A stretch of 64,000 nucleotides of DNA, taken from contig NZ_SMSG01000001.1 of the NCBI RefSeq assembly GCF_004382795.1, forward strand, positions 682,001 to 746,000, given 5' to 3'. Source of the stretch: Cumulibacter soli (GTDB taxonomy: Bacteria; Actinomycetota; Actinomycetes; Mycobacteriales; Antricoccaceae). Of the stretch, positions 16,862 through 25,422 are shown piece by piece; positions within the stretch are counted from its first letter, which is position 1; each line of letters opens with the position of its first letter. Both the position numbers and the translations under genes were made by a program. Under the pieces are notes generated by a model, which saw nothing but the letters and a program-made list of their open reading frames with translations, did not search any database and had not been told where the DNA came from.

Positions 16862-18418
16862 CTAGGAGGGGCTGCAGCCTTCGCCCACGGTCACGTCTCG
16901 CAAATCCGGTGCGCCCGACCCGAGGTACGGATTCACGTTCAACACGCAGCCCGGCTCGGCGGCATAGATGTTTGCCCGGGTGATGACCGGCAGCGTCGCC
17001 ACCAACTCGGTGGTGAGCGCGCTCGCCTCCTGCACGGCAGTTGTGCGCGCCTCTGCGTCGCTGTCCGCGATCCCCTGAATCTCGACGATCTTGTCCGCCA
17101 GATCTGGGGAGATCACGCCGGCCGGTGCGTACGAGGCGTTCTCGCCGACCAACACTTCAAGCGTCTGGAGCGGATCTGCTCGACCGCCCCAACGGGCCAT
17201 CATCACGTCACCGACCTCGCCGCTGGTGTAGAGCCCGATCTGGCTGACATCCACTGTCTCGAATTCGACCGTGATTCCGACATCCGCAAGTTGCGCCTGG
17301 ATCGCCTCAGCTAATTGCAAGTACTCCGGCGTATTGAGCAGCAGCCAACTGAGCGTCACTTCCGGCGTGCCTGCCTCGGCAAGGAGTTCCTTTGCCTTGT
17401 CCGGATCATGCGGGTAATCAACGGCGTCCGGAGACGAATACGGAGAATCTCCGGGGAAGACCTGAACGACTGGTTCCGCCGTACCGAAGGAAAGCGCTTC
17501 GGCCAGTCCTTCACGATCGAGTGCATAACTGACTGCCTGACGAACCTTCAGATCCTTCAGCGGACCGCTGGTGTTCAGGTACATGACCCATTCGCTGCTG
17601 GTGGGATTCACGGTCACCTCGAGCCCGGAGTTCTCGGCTTCGGTGACCTGCCGCGGTGAGACCAGCGCCAGGTTCGCCTCGCCGGACCTCAAGGAATTCA
17701 GTCGCGTTTGGTCGTCCGCGACGTACCGCGCGGTGAACTTGGCCGGCCGATCACCCGGGCCGTCCCAGAAGTCATCGAAACGCGACATCACGGTCTCGTC
17801 GTTCGGCTCATAGGAGTCGACCATGTACGGGCCAGCCCCGACGGGGTCCAGATCAACACCTGTCGAGCCATCGATCGCATCCGGGCTGATCATCATTCCC
17901 AACTGCGTGGCGAGGCGAAACGCGAGTCCCGAGTCTGGCTCCTTGAGGGTGATAAGGACGGTCATCTCGTCCTGCGCCTCGACCTTCGCGATATTCTCCG
18001 CGCCGTCCTTGACCGCGATACCGGGCGCGGGGTGGTTCTGGCTGCGTTCAATGTTCTTGACGACGGCGTCGGCGTTGAACTCGGCCCCATCGTGAAAGGT
18101 CACGCCATCGCGGAGTGTCAACTCGAACTCGGTCAGTTCGTCGTTAACGAATCCCCACTCGGTGGCGAGTCCCGGTTCCAGTTCACCCTCCGGGGTCATC
18201 GTCAGCAGACGCTCGTAGATCGCATATAGGCCGGTTTGGGCGAAGCTGCTGTCATTCTGTGAGCCCGCAGGATCGAGATCGAGATTTCCTGATGCATCCA
18301 GGTACACCAGCTCACCATTCGGGTCGACCGGCGCGGCTTCGGCTGCGTCGTCTGAAGTCCCTCCCCCACAGGCCGTCAACAACATCACCAGTGCCACAGC
18401 GGAGATCCTCAGTCGCAT
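16862..18418 (-). CDS. ABC importer solute-binding lipoprotein, family 5
   Basis: A 518-residue extracellular solute-binding protein of the DppA/OppA (SBP_bac_5) family. A signal peptide ends in a lipobox (VMLLTACGGG, acylated Cys), so it is anchored on the outer face of the membrane. The body has the family pattern: LATEWGFVNDELTEFELTLR, DGVTFHDGAEFNADAVVKNIER and the later AVSYALDREGLAEAL. I start at the ATG at 18418 (MRLRISAV); a GTG at 18433 is also in frame. It is directly followed by both permease genes. Ligand could be a peptide, nickel-chelate, glycoside or xenobiotic; a second member of the same family lies at 21500-23083. Confidence 0.92.
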   Translation of the reverse strand: MRLRISAVALVMLLTACGGGTSDDAAEAAPVDPNGELVYLDASGNLDLDPAGSQNDSSFAQTGLYAIYERLLTMTPEGELEPGLATEWGFVNDELTEFELTLRDGVTFHDGAEFNADAVVKNIERSQNHPAPGIAVKDGAENIAKVEAQDEMTVLITLKEPDSGLAFRLATQLGMMISPDAIDGSTGVDLDPVGAGPYMVDSYEPNDETVMSRFDDFWDGPGDRPAKFTARYVADDQTRLNSLRSGEANLALVSPRQVTEAENSGLEVTVNPTSSEWVMYLNTSGPLKDLKVRQAVSYALDREGLAEALSFGTAEPVVQVFPGDSPYSSPDAVDYPHDPDKAKELLAEAGTPEVTLSWLLLNTPEYLQLAEAIQAQLADVGITVEFETVDVSQIGLYTSGEVGDVMMARWGGRADPLQTLEVLVGENASYAPAGVISPDLADKIVEIQGIADSDAEARTTAVQEASALTTELVATLPVITRANIYAAEPGCVLNVNPYLGSGAPDLRDVTVGEGCSPS

Positions 18419-18572
18419 TCCGGCCAGCCTCACTTCAACTCGTCGCGATCACGTGTGTCGTCAAAATAGTTGCGTTGAAGGTACACGTTCTGTGATCTGA
18501 GTCAACGTGCTTGACAATCGCCGAGATAACGATCGAATCTCGGACCCGGGTCGACGGCTCGCCAGACGACGG

Positions 18573-19229
18573 CTACTTTTCGGTGACGGCGAGGTTCTCC
18601 AGGAGAGCATCGCGACCCTGCATGATGTGCTCAGCCATCAGGTTTCCGGCCCGTCGGCCTTCGCCATTCGCGATGGCCTCGGTAATCATGTAATGGAACT
18701 GGGCGGACCGGCGTCGCTCGTCAATCTGGTAGCGGCGAAAGGCCGTGAAGACCAACGGCGCGTCGACAGCTTGATTCAGCAATTGCGCGAGTCTCGGATG
18801 CCTCGCCGCTTCCACGATCCGCCCGTGCAACTGCTTATTCGCCGCGTTGACCTGCCGGATTGATTCGGTAGTGGAGTCGCTGTGTTCGACAACCCGCTCG
18901 AACTCCACAGCGTCCGATCGCAGTAGTTCGAGTTGATCCGGCTCGATACGTTCAGCCGCTAACTCGCTCGCGTATGCCTCCAACCGACACCGCATCTCGT
19001 AATAGTCGAGGATCTCCTCTTCGGAGACAGGCCGCACGATCGCCCCGCGGTTGGCCTCGCTGATCACGAGTCCTTCGGCCTGTAGTCGGCGCAGCGCCTC
19101 ACGGATCGGCGTACGCGAGAGGTTCAGATCAGCAGCGAGCCGCTGCTCAATGAGCCGGTCGGATGGTGCGAGGCGCCCCTCGACGATCGCGTCACGGATC
19201 CGGTCGTATGCATCGCGGGCCTGGTTCAT
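18573..19229 (-). CDS. GntR-family transcriptional regulator, FCD type
   Basis: A 218-residue regulator with an N-terminal winged helix (YDRIRDAIVEGRLAPSDRLIEQRLAADL, then SRTPIREALRRLQAEGLV) and a C-terminal all-helical FCD ligand-binding domain (RCRLEAYASELAAER, ANKQLHGRIVEAARH, HYMITEAIANGE). FCD regulators bind small organic acids and normally control the adjacent catabolic or transport genes. The gene sits inside the minus-strand run between the CMD-like gene and the lipoprotein gene, so it probably controls the dpp-like importer. The ATG has GAGGA 6 bases upstream. A 7-bp inverted repeat (TCACGTC/GACGTGA, 19230-19262) lies immediately before the start and could be an autoregulatory site. 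Confidence 0.92.
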   Translation of the reverse strand: MNQARDAYDRIRDAIVEGRLAPSDRLIEQRLAADLNLSRTPIREALRRLQAEGLVISEANRGAIVRPVSEEEILDYYEMRCRLEAYASELAAERIEPDQLELLRSDAVEFERVVEHSDSTTESIRQVNAANKQLHGRIVEAARHPRLAQLLNQAVDAPLVFTAFRRYQIDERRRSAQFHYMITEAIANGEGRRAGNLMAEHIMQGRDALLENLAVTEK

Positions 19230-19329
19230 TCACGTCCTCAATACGCCTCGGGCGAGACGTGACTGCGCTGGTAGTCGTACCGGATCAACAATAGCCAACA
19301 GTTACGCGCCCACTACAGCCCGAACGACG

Positions 19330-19968
19330 TTACGACGTGGCCGCACCGATATCGGTCGCGTCATGACCTTCAGGCGCAGCAACCTCGACGATCGGCTCCT
19401 CCCGATCGTCGAACTCGAGACGCAAGGCCCGCGCAATGACTGCGTGCATGTCATACATGGCAGTGATATAGGTGAACTCGAGGATCTCTTTGTCGCTGAG
19501 GAACGTCTTCAGTGCCGCAAACACGCCGTCCGCCACCCGGCCGCCGTCGGCTACCAGCGCGTCGGTGTAGGCCAGCACCGCCCGCTCCTGGTCACTGAAC
19601 TCGTCCGAGGTTTGCCACGCGGGAATAGCTGCGATCTTCGACTCCGACATTCCCAGCTTGCGGCATGACTTACAGTGCTGCGAGAAGACGAACTGACTGC
19701 CACGCAGCCACCCCGCCCGCGTCTGGCCCAGCTCGCGCAGCACCGGAGAGAGGGTGCGCTCGGGGTTCGCGTACAGGCGAAAACCGTGAACCGCATGCTC
19801 GAGTACATCGGGCGCGAGTGCGAACACGGTCCACCAGTCACCGGACGTACCTGTCGCCGTTCCAGGCGTATCGACCGGATCGACTCCCTCACCAAAAAGC
19901 TGGTCGTACATGCGCTGAACGATCGGCGCGTCCGACTCATTACGACGAACCTGCTGCAAGCGTGGCAT
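19330..19968 (-). CDS. carboxymuconolactone decarboxylase (AhpD-like) family protein
   Basis: A 212-residue all-helical protein of the CMD/AhpD-like superfamily. The core CxxC pair is visible in QFVFSQHCKSCRKLGMSE, with the RAVLAYTDALVADGG helix behind it. Members are either lactone decarboxylases or thiol peroxidases; the CxxC favours the redox type, although the histidine usually three residues after the second Cys is not present. It has a GAGGA ribosome-binding site and lies 52 bases after the PEP-mutase-family gene, on the same strand as the importer. Function in the presumed catabolic unit is unknown. Confidence 0.8.
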   Translation of the reverse strand: MPRLQQVRRNESDAPIVQRMYDQLFGEGVDPVDTPGTATGTSGDWWTVFALAPDVLEHAVHGFRLYANPERTLSPVLRELGQTRAGWLRGSQFVFSQHCKSCRKLGMSESKIAAIPAWQTSDEFSDQERAVLAYTDALVADGGRVADGVFAALKTFLSDKEILEFTYITAMYDMHAVIARALRLEFDDREEPIVEVAAPEGHDATDIGAATS

Positions 19969-20020
19969 TTCGTTCCTCTTCCCTCATCTCAGCCGTGCCG
20001 GTCGGCACAACCGTTGCCCA

Positions 20021-20908
20021 TTACTGCTGAAACTCAGCCTCCAGATCACGGATTCGACCGAGACCCAGCAGATCCGTAACTCCATCGAATGTCTCCATCT
20101 GCGGCAGTGATGCATTCGTTGACCCCGTACCCCGCAGGGAATCGAGCATGGCGCGCATCGCGTACGCGGCAGTCAGCATCGTGCTGATCGGGAATATCAC
20201 TACGTTGTAGCCGAGATCGCGCACGAGCTCCATACTCAGCACCTCGGTCTTACCGCCCTCGACCCAGTTGAACACCAATGGATATCCGCGTAGTCGCGTG
20301 GCCACGAGTTCAATATCTGCCTGCGTCTTGGGTGCCTCCACAAACAGGACGTCGGCCCCGGCGTCCGCGAATGCCTTCGCGCGGTCGATCGCGTCATCCA
20401 CGCCGTTGACCGCGATCGCGTCAGTGCGCGCGATTATCAGCAAGTCCGGGTCGGTACGCGCGGCGACCGCGGCCCGGATTTTCGCGACCGCGTCATCGCG
20501 AGCGATAACCTCTTTTCCAGCCATATGCCCGCAACGCTTCGGGTAGACCTGATCTTCGAGCTGCACACCGGCGACGCCCGCCTGCTCATAGTCCTTTACG
20601 GTGCGCACGACGTTGATCTCGTTACCGAAGCCAGTGTCAGCATCGGCGATTACCGGCTGCGAGGTCGACTGGCAGACCCGGCGAACCGTGTCGACCATCT
20701 CGGTACCGGTGACGAGGCCGACGTCGGGTCGGCCCAGCAGACCCGCCGCTACACCGAATCCGGACACGTAGCAGCCATCGAAACCAGCGACTTCGATCAA
20801 TCGCGCGCTCAGTGCGTCGTACGCACCGGGCAGGATGACCGTGCCCTCTTGCACTCGTTTGCGGAAGTCGGCCCGGCTAGGTGGGCGACGGTCAAGGAAA
20901 TCAGACAT
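20021..20908 (-). CDS. isocitrate lyase/PEP mutase family enzyme (methylisocitrate lyase-like)
   Basis: A 295-residue alpha/beta-barrel enzyme that breaks or forms C-C or C-P bonds of 2-hydroxy acids. Seen are LPGAYDALSARLIEVAGFDGCYVSGFGV, the metal-binding DADTGFGN, VQLEDQVYPKRCGH with the catalytic-loop Cys, and IIARTDA. The KRCGH motif points to the lyase branch (2-methylisocitrate, 2,3-dimethylmalate and related substrates) rather than phosphonomutase. Its neighbours are DoxX and the second solute-binding protein upstream and the CMD-like gene downstream, suggesting breakdown of an imported branched organic acid; this is inference. Confidence 0.86.
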   Translation of the reverse strand: MSDFLDRRPPSRADFRKRVQEGTVILPGAYDALSARLIEVAGFDGCYVSGFGVAAGLLGRPDVGLVTGTEMVDTVRRVCQSTSQPVIADADTGFGNEINVVRTVKDYEQAGVAGVQLEDQVYPKRCGHMAGKEVIARDDAVAKIRAAVAARTDPDLLIIARTDAIAVNGVDDAIDRAKAFADAGADVLFVEAPKTQADIELVATRLRGYPLVFNWVEGGKTEVLSMELVRDLGYNVVIFPISTMLTAAYAMRAMLDSLRGTGSTNASLPQMETFDGVTDLLGLGRIRDLEAEFQQ

Positions 20909-20977
20909 TCAAGGTCTCCAGGTAGAGCTATTCGAATCATTGTGATGAACGTAGCCGCCAGCGAGGATTTATCGCGC

Positions 20978-21496
20978 CTAGGGACCCGCCTCACTCGAAC
21001 CAAGTCGCATCATCAGCGGCTTGGCCGCTACGAATCCCAGCCCGGCGACGATCCCAACCGCCGCCGCGCTCCAGCGCACCCACTCCGCCGGATAGATATC
21101 CATCGCATGATCAAGTGCGAATCGCCCCGGACCGATGAGCGCCAGCGCTACTGCCGCGGCCGCGAGCGCGCCCGGCAACTCATACCCGCCCTTTGATCCC
21201 CACACCCCATTCGGCCAGTGCACGGATGCCGCGACTATGAGCGTGCCGGCCAATGCCGCGGCCGCAAGCGGAGTGAACAAACCCAGCACCAACAGCACGC
21301 CGCCGCCGAGTTCGGCCGCTATCGCTATCGTCACGGTCATCCGGCCGGGCCGGAACCCGAGCCGGTCGAATAGCGCGGCCATCGACGCAAACCCGTCACC
21401 GCCGAACGCCCCCGTTGCCTTCTGCATCGCGTGGCAGATCAGCAGCACGCCAACGACGAGACGTAGGAGAAACAGGCCGGTATCGACTGCCGTCAT
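20978..21496 (-). CDS. DoxX-family membrane protein
   Basis: A 172-residue integral membrane protein with four to five hydrophobic helices (TGLFLLRLVVGVLLICHAMQK at the N-terminus, then three more) and the conserved GGxLLxLGLFTPLAA segment of DoxX proteins. Family members are linked to thiol or quinone redox chemistry in the membrane but most have no assigned role. It begins 3 bases after the second solute-binding lipoprotein stops, so the two are co-translated. Confidence 0.85.
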   Translation of the reverse strand: MTAVDTGLFLLRLVVGVLLICHAMQKATGAFGGDGFASMAALFDRLGFRPGRMTVTIAIAAELGGGVLLVLGLFTPLAAAALAGTLIVAASVHWPNGVWGSKGGYELPGALAAAAVALALIGPGRFALDHAMDIYPAEWVRWSAAAVGIVAGLGFVAAKPLMMRLGSSEAGP

Positions 21497-21499
21497 CGC

Positions 21500-23083
21500 C
21501 TATCCCGAGATCGCGACGCCGCGCTGGGTCGGCGCGTCGAAGGCGGGCTGTTCGACGTTCGAGACGTTCGTCGAGTACGCCGATCCCAGGTGCAGCAGGC
21601 AAATCGGGATGATCTGGCTCTGCTGATCGAGCAGGCTCTGCGCCACCTCGGCATAGAGTTCCTTGCGTTCGTCCGGATCGACTGGACTCGCCGCCTCCAT
21701 GGCTAGGTCAACCGTTTCCTGCGAAGCGGCCTGCCCGATGTTGTACGGGTGGCCCGGCGCGAAGTACGCCATCGCACCGTTCGGGTCAGGAGTTCCGACG
21801 TACGGCAATGTCGCTAGTTCCACCGTCTGATCGACAGAGAAGTTCTGGCTCAACTCGGCCGAGGGCACCGGCTTCACGCTGGCCTTGATACCGACCTCCG
21901 CCAGTTGTGCCTGCACAACTTCGGAGAGTTGAGTGAACATCGTGATGTTGGGGGTCATCAACTGCAGTTCGATCTCTCCTTCTACCCCACCCTCGGAGAG
22001 CAGTTCTTTGGCCTTCTCGGCATCGTGCGGATAGATGTCCAGTCCATCGCCGACCTCGTCGCTGTAGCCGACAGACGTCGAGGGGAACGGCTGGATGCTG
22101 GGCGTGCAGTGTCCTTCGAAGAGGCCCTGGGCGATCTCTTCCCGGTCAAGCGCGTACTGGATCGCCAGTCGCGCGCTCTCCTCGTCGAACGGTGCTTTTT
22201 CTGCGTTCACGGCGATGTAGAGGAAGTTGTTCGCCTCACTGGATACGACGTTGAACTCGTCCTCGATGGCCTGATCGATCTGTCCCGGCTGTAGGTAGAT
22301 CCCGTCGAGCTCACCACTCTTCAATGCGTTGTAGCGGGTCTGGTCGTCGATCATTACCCGGTAAGTCATGGTGGCGACGTTCTGCACGGCGGGATCCCAA
22401 TAGTCATCGGTCTTCTCGAACTCGGCCGTATCGCCCGGCGTGAAGTCAGTCAGCGTGTATGCGCCGATTCCCACTGGTTCTTGGTCAAGCTTTCCCGCCT
22501 TGGCTGCGGTAGGCGAAACCATGATTCCGGATCGGACACCTAGAGCCGTCATGTACGAACCCAAACCATAGGAAACGTCGATCTTGATCGTCGTCTTGTC
22601 GATGACCTCAGCCGAGGAGAACGCCGAGGACTCGGCTGCCAGCAGGCTGCCTTCGGCGGCGTTGCGCTCCAGGTTGAACTTCACGGCTTCGGCGTCGAAC
22701 GGCGTGCCGTCGGTGAAGGTCAGTCCGTCCTGCAGGGTGAGCGTCACGGAGGAGTTGTCTTCGGCGACCTCCCATTCGGTCGCGAGCATCGGTTGCAGCT
22801 GCCCCGTCCGGTCCAGGTCGAGGAGCCGGTCGTAGACAGGGCGATAGATCGGCAGGTCCCCGCCGCTGAGGCTCTTCGTAGGGTCCCAACTCGCCGGGAA
22901 CGCGATCGTGGCCCACCGAAAGTTTCCGGCCGGATCAACGTCGTCCGCTAGCTCGATGGACGTCGGTATGTCGCTTGTTGCCGGGCCTGAGGACTTCGTG
23001 TTCGACTCCGGTGCGTCGCCGCACGCTGCAACCAGCAGGGTGAGACAGACGCCGGCGATTCCGACGTGGATCTTCGACTTCAT
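21500..23083 (-). CDS. second ABC importer solute-binding lipoprotein, family 5
   Basis: A 527-residue SBP_bac_5 protein with a lipoprotein signal (LTLLVAACGDA) and the family blocks RTGQLQPMLATEWEVAEDNSSVTLTLQ, DGLTFTDGTPFDAEAVKFNLER and IQYALDREEIAQGLFEGH. It heads the minus-strand run, 5 kb upstream of the permease genes, and differs clearly in sequence from the lipoprotein at 16862-18418. Either both feed one permease pair, widening its substrate range, or this one serves another system. Its upstream region carries two TGTACACAA sites. Confidence 0.92.
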   Translation of the reverse strand: MKSKIHVGIAGVCLTLLVAACGDAPESNTKSSGPATSDIPTSIELADDVDPAGNFRWATIAFPASWDPTKSLSGGDLPIYRPVYDRLLDLDRTGQLQPMLATEWEVAEDNSSVTLTLQDGLTFTDGTPFDAEAVKFNLERNAAEGSLLAAESSAFSSAEVIDKTTIKIDVSYGLGSYMTALGVRSGIMVSPTAAKAGKLDQEPVGIGAYTLTDFTPGDTAEFEKTDDYWDPAVQNVATMTYRVMIDDQTRYNALKSGELDGIYLQPGQIDQAIEDEFNVVSSEANNFLYIAVNAEKAPFDEESARLAIQYALDREEIAQGLFEGHCTPSIQPFPSTSVGYSDEVGDGLDIYPHDAEKAKELLSEGGVEGEIELQLMTPNITMFTQLSEVVQAQLAEVGIKASVKPVPSAELSQNFSVDQTVELATLPYVGTPDPNGAMAYFAPGHPYNIGQAASQETVDLAMEAASPVDPDERKELYAEVAQSLLDQQSQIIPICLLHLGSAYSTNVSNVEQPAFDAPTQRGVAISG

Positions 23084-23205
23084 AGCGGTCCAATCTGGGT
23101 GTTACGACGATCGCCGACGCGGGTGCTGGTCAACGAGAGAGGTAGGCCGGACCCATTGGGGAGGATGAACACCCGCGGCTCCGATACTCGAAAGCGTAGA
23201 TCATT

Positions 23206-23285
23206 TTGTACACAATCGACAACATTGGTGGTCATATTTGCCAGAATCTGGGCCCCTCAGGCGTCAGTATGTACACAACATGTTG
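23206..23285. promoter_or_regulatory. repeated TGTACACAA sites in divergent promoter
   Basis: The region between the lipoprotein gene and the VOC gene is AT-richer than its surroundings. TGTACACAA occurs twice (23207-23215 and 23270-23278); the first is within TTGTACACAA, a TTGT-N2-ACAA palindrome like GntR-family operators, the second runs into the perfect palindrome CAACATGTTG (23276-23285). The GntR/FCD protein encoded at 18573-19229 is the obvious candidate binder; this is inferred. Confidence 0.45.
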
Positions 23286-23389
23286 CGGGCGCGCCAGTGA
23301 TGTGTAACAGTTGATCCATTGGAGCCCGCCGCGATGAGTGGCGCCACGACTCCACACATGAACCCATCCGCCGCCTTTTGGAGGCCACC

Positions 23390-23944
23390 GTGTCTGAGAA
23401 GAAAACCCCACCGTTCGCAGTGTCCGGCATCAACCACCTCGCACTCGTCTGCTCCAACATGGAGAAGACCGTCGAGTTCTACGAAGATGTACTCGGCTTC
23501 CCGCTGATTAAGACCGTCGAGCTCCCCGGCGGCGCCGGCCAGCACTTCTTCTTCGACATCGGCGGCGGTAACCACCTGGCCTTCTTCTGGTTCCCCGACG
23601 CTCCAGCCCCGGCGCCCGGTATTGCCGCCGCTGCTGGAATGCCCGGTGGCGGGGACCTCACCAGCGCGGTTGGTTCGATGAACCACGTCGCCTTCACCAT
23701 TCCGCTGGACAAGTTCGACGAGTACCGCGAGAAACTCATCGCGGCCGGCGTGAACACCGGCGTCATCCTCAACCATGACGACAGCGAGTCGACAGTGGCT
23801 CAGGAAATGCATCCGGGCGTATTCGTCCGTTCGCTGTACTTCCAGGATCCTGACGGCATCCTGCTCGAGTTCGCTTGCTACACGCGCGAACTGACCGACG
23901 ACGACGTCAAGCACGCTCCGGCGAACCAGACTGCTGGCGCCTAG
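23390..23944 (+). CDS. VOC-family (glyoxalase/extradiol dioxygenase-like) protein
   Basis: A 184-residue vicinal-oxygen-chelate protein made of two beta-alpha-beta-beta-beta modules. Seen: INHLALVCSNMEKTVEFYEDVLGF, the insert GAGQHFFFDIGGGNHLAFFWF, SMNHVAFTIPLDKFDEYREKL and the closing DPDGILLEFACY with a metal-ligand Glu. The first His and Glu of each half are in place for a divalent metal. It starts at a GTG (23390) with GGAGG 5 bases upstream. VOC enzymes include dioxygenases, lyases and isomerases; a role in the same catabolic unit as the divergent importer run is plausible but unproved. Confidence 0.85.
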   Translation: MSEKKTPPFAVSGINHLALVCSNMEKTVEFYEDVLGFPLIKTVELPGGAGQHFFFDIGGGNHLAFFWFPDAPAPAPGIAAAAGMPGGGDLTSAVGSMNHVAFTIPLDKFDEYREKLIAAGVNTGVILNHDDSESTVAQEMHPGVFVRSLYFQDPDGILLEFACYTRELTDDDVKHAPANQTAGA

Positions 23945-23960
23945 CCCGCATCGAGCGCGA

Positions 23961-23997
23961 GAGGGGCTGTTCCTGCCGCCGACAGGAACAGACCCTC
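23961..23997. terminator. bidirectional hairpin between VOC gene and alaC
   Basis: CTGTTCCTG (23967-23975) pairs with CAGGAACAG (23983-23991), extended by GAGGG/CCCTC; 7-base loop; followed by TCTTC. It begins 17 bases after the VOC stop and ends 96 bases before the end of the convergent aminotransferase gene. Confidence 0.7.
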
Positions 23998-24092
23998 TTC
24001 GCATATACCTGAAAAGTACGCAGTTACTGGGGTGCGAGAGAACCGCGTCGACGCACCGGCGATAGGCGCACGCCTGAGCGAGCGCGAATCGG

Positions 24093-25268
24093 CTAGCCGA
24101 GTTTGGGCAGCGCGCGCCTCAGTCCGCGCATCCCCTGGCGGATACGCGCCTCATTCTCAATCAAGGCAAATCGAACGTGTCCTTCGCCGCCCGGGCCGAA
24201 CCCGACCCCGGGCGACACGGCGACGTGCGCCTCCTTGACCAGCATGGACGCGAACTCGACCGACCCCATCTCCTTATATTGCTCGGGAATCGGCGCCCAT
24301 AAGAACATCGTGCCCCGCGGCGCTTCGACCTCCCAACCGATGTCGTTCAAACCCTTCACCAGTGCATCGCGCCGAGACTGGTACACCGGCTGCACTTCCC
24401 TCGGATAGTCCGGCTGTTCCTGCAACGTCACGGTGGCCGCGATCTGGATCGGCTGGAAGGTGCCGTAGTCCAAGTACGACTTCAGTTTCGCCAACGCCCC
24501 GACAACATCTTTGTTACCCGCGAGGAACGCCATTCGCCAGCCGGCCATCGAGAACGACTTGGTCATCGAATACAGTTCGACGGCGCATTCCTTGGCGCCG
24601 TCAGCCTGCAGGATCGATGGCGGGTTCCAGCCGTCAAAGCCCAGGTCGGCGTACGCATTGTCGTGTACGACGATGATGTCGCGTTCGCGAGCAAAATCGA
24701 CGACTCGCTGGAAGAACTCGAGTTCTACCGTCGCCGTCGTCGGGTTGTGCGGGAATGACAGCACGATCACCCGCGGCTTCGGCCACGAGTACTCGTAGGA
24801 CTCAACGATATTTCCAAACAGGTCCTCATTCGTGCCCATCGCGATCTCACGAACCGAGGCTCCGGCGAACAACGGGCCCCAAATATGAATCGGGTAGGAC
24901 GGCGCAGGTACGAGCGCCGCATCCCCAGGCTCGAGCAACACCCACATCAGGTGGCTGAAACCCTCCTTCGCCCCGATCGTCGAAATGACCTCGGTCTCGG
25001 GATCCAGGTCGACGTTGAAGCGCCGCTTGTAGAGATCGGCGAACCCCTTGCGCAGGTTCGGCAGACCCCGCGAACTGGAGTAGCGGTGGTTGCGAGAGTT
25101 GTGCGCGGCCTCGGCCAGCTTCTCCACAGCGATCTCTGGAGAGGGCAGGTCAGGGTTTCCGAAGCCGAGGTCGATGATGTCGATCCCGGCTCGACGCGCT
25201 TCTACCTTGAGTGAGTCAATGATGGTGAAGACGTACGGCGGCATGCCGGTGATGCGACGAAAATCCAT
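24093..25268 (-). CDS. alaC: AlaC-type glutamate-pyruvate aminotransferase
   Basis: A 391-residue class I PLP aminotransferase in the cytoplasm. It closely follows E. coli AlaC (YfdZ): LPPYVF-like MPPYVFTIIDSLK, HRYSSSRGLPNLRKG, GAKEGFSHLMW, PAPSYPIHIWG, LSFPHNPTTATVELEFF, VVHDNAYADLGFDGWN, the PLP-lysine segment SMTKSFSMAGWRM, YLDYGTFQPIQIAA and the C-terminal VSPGVGFGPGGEGHVRFALIEN. AlaC makes alanine from pyruvate with glutamate. Related LL-diaminopimelate aminotransferases share the fold, but the motif spacing favours AlaC. Divergent from an enoyl-CoA hydratase-family gene. Confidence 0.92.
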   Translation of the reverse strand: MDFRRITGMPPYVFTIIDSLKVEARRAGIDIIDLGFGNPDLPSPEIAVEKLAEAAHNSRNHRYSSSRGLPNLRKGFADLYKRRFNVDLDPETEVISTIGAKEGFSHLMWVLLEPGDAALVPAPSYPIHIWGPLFAGASVREIAMGTNEDLFGNIVESYEYSWPKPRVIVLSFPHNPTTATVELEFFQRVVDFARERDIIVVHDNAYADLGFDGWNPPSILQADGAKECAVELYSMTKSFSMAGWRMAFLAGNKDVVGALAKLKSYLDYGTFQPIQIAATVTLQEQPDYPREVQPVYQSRRDALVKGLNDIGWEVEAPRGTMFLWAPIPEQYKEMGSVEFASMLVKEAHVAVSPGVGFGPGGEGHVRFALIENEARIRQGMRGLRRALPKLG

Positions 25269-25422
25269 TAGGCGATTCTACGGCGCGGACCATCGCCGCT
25301 TTTCGGGGGCACCATACATTAGTTTTCGTGTTTCGACCCGCCCACCCACAGCACAACGGCCATCGCACCGATAGCGTTTAGCCGCCGCCAATCCAGATCC
25401 ACACGAGAGCGAGACCGACACA

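Noticed and set aside
18434-18572. Possible Cys-rich leader peptide upstream of the first family-5 lipoprotein
   Set aside because: Looked for the DLCRV core on the minus strand here and upstream of 23083; none present.
23264-24004. Long minus-strand frame across the VOC gene
   Set aside because: It is the antisense shadow of the VOC gene, whose motifs on the plus strand are clear.
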